The notes under the pieces are model-generated. The model did not search any database and was not told the DNA's origin. It was given only the letters and a program-made list of their open reading frames with translations. A program made the position numbers and the translations under genes. 64,000 nucleotides of DNA from CAWBAT01 sp046331665. GTDB taxonomy: Bacteria; Acidobacteriota; Terriglobia; Versatilivoradales; Versatilivoraceae. Below are positions 59,712 to 64,000 of the stretch, one piece after another (the first letter of the stretch is position 1; each line of letters begins with the position of its first letter). The stretch covers positions 62,001 through 126,000 of the forward strand of contig JAXLQK010000012.1 of assembly GCA_046331665.1 (NCBI GenBank). Reading direction: 5' to 3'.

Positions 59712-62700
59712 TTACTTCTGGCCCTCGAGAATAAAGGGGAGCAGTGAAGTTTTGGGGTAGAGGTTCAGGTCCAACAGAAGGCTGGTTTCATCGGACCCTT
59801 GAGGCAGGAGCAGGATGTCATCCAACGTATGACGGATTTGGAAAACGAGAAACTGTCTCTGAAGGTCGGTGATGATCTTATCCTTATAAAGCTTTTGGGC
59901 GTCACGGGATGCGGCAGAATAGAAGGTCAGAACCGGGCGGCTGCCGTCGAGACTCTCCTCGACTGCCTGTCGATCTCCCACAAAGAGGTGACTTTCGGTC
60001 AAAGCCGCGCGGAGCTGGACGACCCCCTGGCCCAACAGGTCAGTGTTTTTCCACAAGTTTCCAACGGAATTGCTCTTGTTCAAAAGCCGGAGGCGGTTGA
60101 GATCCTGATACTCGCGGTCGATGGTCTGGTAAGAAAGAATTTCTTCCTGGCTGACCATTTCGTCGTACGTCTCAAAGAGATTTTCGTTGCGACCGACGCG
60201 AAAGCCTCCGATCCCGGGATTACGGCGTCCTCCCGCCAGAATATCGGTTGTCTCATTACCGGTGATCGAGAGCAACCCTTCGCCGCTCACATTCAAGTAA
60301 GCCAGGGGATTCCCAATCGCGTATTGATAAGGGTTGATCTGGCGAGGATCAAGATGAAACACCGGATCCTTGGACAGGAAGCTCGCCGTGGCACTGTCAT
60401 AAATGCGTGTCCCCATGGCGTAAAGATTGGCCGAACCGAGGCGCACGACCCCGTAGCGGCCGGCAAACGTGAAAGGATTTGGGGTAGCTCCGCTAACGGC
60501 TACCAGCGAGCCGTCCGGGGAGTAGGCGTAGCGATCGGTGACATCTCCGGCGTCGTTGGTCAAAAGGACGGTGTTTCCCTGCTCGTCAAAGTGATAGAAA
60601 CTGCGAGCGCCGGTCGCAGCGTCGATGCTATAAAGCAATTCGCCTGTCGGAGTATGGACAAAGTAGCGCTGATCAACCCCGCCTTGCCGGATCACCCCCA
60701 CCGTCGGCAGGGGTGTCGCATGATTCCAAACATACTGTTGGGTGCCGGCGTCCGCGGTCAGGGAAATCAACACCCCCAGCGTGTCGTAGTCACATTGGAC
60801 GGTCTTGCCAGCCTCTGTGAAGCTCTTCAAGTGAGAGGCCAGGTCCCATGAATAGGTTCGAGAGCGGTCCTGAGTGCGCCGTCCCAAGCTATCGTAGGTG
60901 AACCCCAAGACGGAAGGCGGCGTCGAAATTGTACGTGGCGGCCGACGACACCAATTGATCTGAGGTGGGAATTAAAACGCACTGCGTGAGGCGCCGGTTA
61001 GTTGGCCTCGCTTATCGCGCACCAGGTGGCCGAAGCCTGAAGTTTGCCCACTCTCGCTGAACGAGGAGATTGCCGTCGGCGTCGTAAGTAAAGCGATTCT
61101 TTCACATTATTGGGACGAAGGATGGAAAGGACCCGCCAGGCTTTGTCATAGGTAAATTGGGTGGTCCCTCCCAGCCAATCGCTGATTGACAAAGCAAGCC
61201 GCGAAAGTCGTAAACGTAAGATACAGACTTTCCAGGAGCCAGGTTATGGTTTTGGATTCGTCCCGCGGCGCTCCGATCGATAGAAATCCCATTCGAATAA
61301 AAGAGCCCCCGTCTGCTGTGTACTTGAAATCGATCGAATTGCCTTGAACGAGCTTTCCTCCGGCATCATAAACATAACGAAGCACCATTCCATCCGAGTA
61401 GGCCCGCATGAGAACTCGTCCAACGGCATCACGCAAGATCTGGACGTTGCCCTGGGGTAGGATTACCTTAAGAATTCTTCCCCGGGCGTCTCGCGTATAG
61501 GAAATTGATCGACCCAGTGGATCGCTGGCCGAAGAAACCCGGCCCACGCCATCGTAGACAAAGCGCCAGGGATTTCCTCTCGGATCCGTGACCTGGGTAA
61601 TACGACCAACCTCGTCGCGGGTGTATGAGGCCGAGACATTTTCGGGCATTCGAATTGAAGAGAGTTGTCCCCGCCCGTCATAGGAAATTTGGGTCGTGGC
61701 ATTCAGCGGATCGAGAATCGATGTAACACGGCTCATGCTGTCGTATCCCAATTGCCAACGGTTTCCGAGGGGCGTCGTGGCGGCAGTGACGCGCCCCAGG
61801 CTGTCGCGAAGGAGTTCCGTTCTTTCGTTCAGAGGTGAAACCAGAGCGGTCAGTCGGCCATTCAAGTCAAATTCAGCCTTCCAGATTACTAAAGCGCCAT
61901 CGATCAGATTGACGGGGTTGCCGACGGCGTCGTAACTAATCTTGTCCGTCACTCCGTCAGGCTGAATGATGGAATTGATTCGGGTCAGCGGATCGAGCCC
62001 CAATGTCATGGTATTGCCCGTGGCGTCGATAACCTTGGTCAGCTGGTCGGTGGCGCTGTGGCCAAAATTGGTTGCGGCCCCCAGGGCATCGATTCGACTG
62101 GCGGGAAGCCCGTTGGTATCGAATTGCGTAGAGACCGATACGCCCATCTCATTCTTGACCGAAATCAAATTGTCCCTGGCGTCATACGTAAAATTGACCT
62201 GGCTACCGTCAGCATAGGTCTTTTTAATGGGCCGCCGGTAGGCATCATAGATGAAGGTGGTTGCTCCACTTCCCGGCATCTGCATGGAGGCGAGAGTCCC
62301 GTCACCGTTGTAGGTAAAGCTAATCACGCCGCCGGTAGGCAGAGTTGCCGTGAGCATTTGGCCGGCGGCATTGCGCGTAAACTGCCAGGTTTCCCCGGCA
62401 CGATCTGTTCGGGCGAGGACATTTCCATTGCTGTCGTAAACAAATGACTCCGAAGTTCCATCGGGAAATGACAGAACGGTCAAGTCATAAAATGTCAGGC
62501 CATTGACGGTGGTTGCCGTGTAAGTGGCGGTAAATTTTCCTCCATCCGGCTTGGTGATCGATTGTAGAAGACCTGACGGAGAGTGATAGGTGTAGCTTGT
62601 TGTATTACCGGCCCGATCTTTGACGGAGGTCAGGCTGTTATTGCTGTCGTATGACAAGAACATGGAATGGCCGGCTTCATCGACCTGCTCGGTCAAATTA

Positions 62701-63648
62701 CCGGAGCTATACTTATACACAGATTTCGCCTGAAAAGGGTCCGTGACAGTGGTCTGGCCAGAGGTTGGGGTATTGTAGGCAAAGCTTAAAGTCCCGCCGC
62801 CGGAAAAAGTCTGCGTGCTTACCCTGGCGGCATCGTCGTAAGTTTGCTGGGTAGGTGCATTCGTCTTCGGCTCGACTCGCGTCGCCAGCAGGCCCACTTG
62901 ATCGACGGTTGCCGTGGAATTGTAAACTGTGGCATTGCTTCCGAGATCCGAAACGCTCAGGAAGTTGGTTCCCGCATAACCAAAATTCACGTTTCGCCCC
63001 GTCTGGTCCTGGACGCGCACGAGCAGGTTGTTGACATCGTATGTAAAATCGAGCCGATTTCCCGTGCCATCCTCAATCCGGTTGACCAGGGTGCTGCCCA
63101 GCGGGTAGGTGAGGGTTACCGTGTTGCCATTTCGATCGGCGATGCTCTCGAGTCTTCCGGCTTTATCTGCGTTGAAGGTGTAAATCAGAGAAGTTGAAAC
63201 ATCCAGGAATTGGAAGAGATTCTGGGCACGAACCAGCTGATAGCCATAGGCAGAAGGCAATCCGGAGCTGCCACTGATCACCGGACCAGAGAAAATGATA
63301 CCGTGCCACCGTGCAGGAAGACGATATTTGCGGTGTCGTTGGTCAGAGCCATACGCAAATCGAAGCTGTGCATCCAATTGTTTCCCAGGGCAATCGTAAT
63401 ATCTCCCAGGGCTCTGATGTCGGACTGATAGTATCGGGAGAAACAATGGGCAGCGGACTGCGGAGAAAATATCCTCAGGGGACTCGTACATTCGGCCTGT
63501 GGCAGTGGAGACCGGATCCAAGACCGTCCCGCGGATATCTCTCTGACGGAGTCTCTGCCAGAAGGGTTAGAAAGGCAGTCACCATTGGAATCATTGTCAA
63601 AATGACGGCCAGATAAACAAATTCTTCTGGAAATTCCCGCTTCGCCAC
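59712..63648 (-). pseudogene. RHS/YD-repeat protein gene broken by many frameshifts
   Basis: Reading the minus strand in pieces gives one long RHS-type protein: a short N-terminal membrane segment (EEFVYLAVILTMIPMVTAFL), then the DPVSTATGRMYESPEDI start, dozens of YD-repeats (FTYDARDNLISVKNEMGVSV type) and the C-terminal RHS core (YAYSPDGSLVAVSG, TRIYDSATASFLSKDPVFHL), followed by about 150 residues of a variable tip. Frame changes are needed near 63540, 63460, 63445, 63295, 61190, 61100, 61050 and 60900. RHS proteins export toxins or surface adhesins. As sequenced it cannot be made intact. Confidence 0.85.
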
Positions 63649-63708
63649 TCGTCCTCCTTCAAGAAGCTCAGAACTGCTCCGCCTGAGTTTTCCAGTCAAT
63701 TCACAGAC

Positions 63709-64000
63709 CTAAGGCGCACTGCCAACAAAGGCGCGTGCCATCGCCCGAACGCTCTCCCGGCTTTCTCCGTCATTAACGACTCCGCAAACGAGGAAAGGAT
63801 TATTCCCCGCGGTGCGTGTATGATTCCATACCCTTGAGATGTGCCGGGAGCGTATTGGTCCAGGATACTGTTGATTTGCTTCCATTCCTCAAGGCGTGAG
63901 ATTCGTGATCGTACCTGTCTTCGTCCCGCTTGCCCCGTCGTAAAGTTCGGGATCGTAAAGGTGTCGGAATTACTGCTGGTTTCTCCCGTATTCACCAGGG
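63709..64000 (-). pseudogene. C-terminal part of an exported protein, frameshifted, cut by window edge
   Basis: The minus strand reads in three or more frames: NTGETSSNSDTFTIPNFTTG, then TKTGTITNL, then RLEEWKQINSILDQYAPGTS with YGIIHAPRG, then NNPFLVCGVVNDGESRES and RAFVGSAP before TAG (63711-63709). The NPF-x5-VVNDG pattern looks like the tail of secreted repeat proteins. Three frame changes in 290 bases indicate decay or poor sequence. The rest lies outside the window. Confidence 0.5.

Noticed and set aside
1..64000. tRNA, rRNA genes or CRISPR arrays
   Set aside because: Intergenic gaps were read by eye; no cloverleaf, rRNA segment or regularly spaced repeats were found. A tRNA scan would be decisive.

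Overview
The window is about 55-60% GC bacterial chromosome and looks like an acidobacterium. That placement is an inference from overall gene content and protein style; there is no rRNA gene here to settle it. It spans the chromosome origin neighbourhood: the leftward genes rpmH-rnpA-yidD-yidC-khpB-mnmE-mnmG-rsmG-parA-parB face the rightward genes dnaA-dnaN-recF-gyrB-gyrA. Two near-perfect parS sites lie between rsmG and parA, and an AT-rich dnaA-dnaN spacer carries DnaA-box matches. No tRNA, rRNA or CRISPR array was recognised.

Layout. 1-3.5 kb: a partial endonuclease IV gene, divergent from a miaA-hfq-hflX run. 3.7-10.1 kb (minus): a SprT-like protease, two small exported proteins, an exported TPR protein, and uvrA, which is split by a one-base homopolymer frameshift. 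10.1-16.1 kb: a glycosyltransferase coupled to pdxJ, a lipoprotein, fabI, a radical SAM protein, a LysR regulator and a cysteine-rich protein. 16.2-18.7 kb: an intact IS1182-type element beside the inverted-repeat-bounded remnant of a REP-associated transposase. 18.8-25.1 kb (minus): the F1Fo ATP synthase operon (b', b, delta, alpha, gamma, beta, epsilon) without the a and c subunits, and with an unannotated 47-codon ORF fitted exactly between beta and epsilon.

25.3-34.4 kb: trxB, a Nudix hydrolase, proline dehydrogenase, a low-molecular-weight phosphatase, an AAA+/VWA gene pair, a TonB-like protein and two secreted or membrane unknowns. 34.4-52.2 kb: the origin block, which couples chromosome segregation (ParAB-parS), tRNA wobble modification (MnmE/MnmG), membrane insertion (YidC/YidD), RNase P and L34, and replication and topology (DnaA, DnaN, RecF, gyrase). 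52.5-59.6 kb: an accessory stretch with a response regulator, DUF4188, glyoxalase-like, SgcJ/EcaC-like and amidase genes, plus a membrane-anchored protein cut by an in-frame TGA. Hairpin repeats are interspersed.

59.7-64 kb: an RHS-repeat gene and part of a second exported protein, both broken by many frameshifts. Frame breaks in uvrA, mnmG, the membrane-anchored gene and the RHS region may be mutations or assembly errors. They should be checked against reads before any biological reading.
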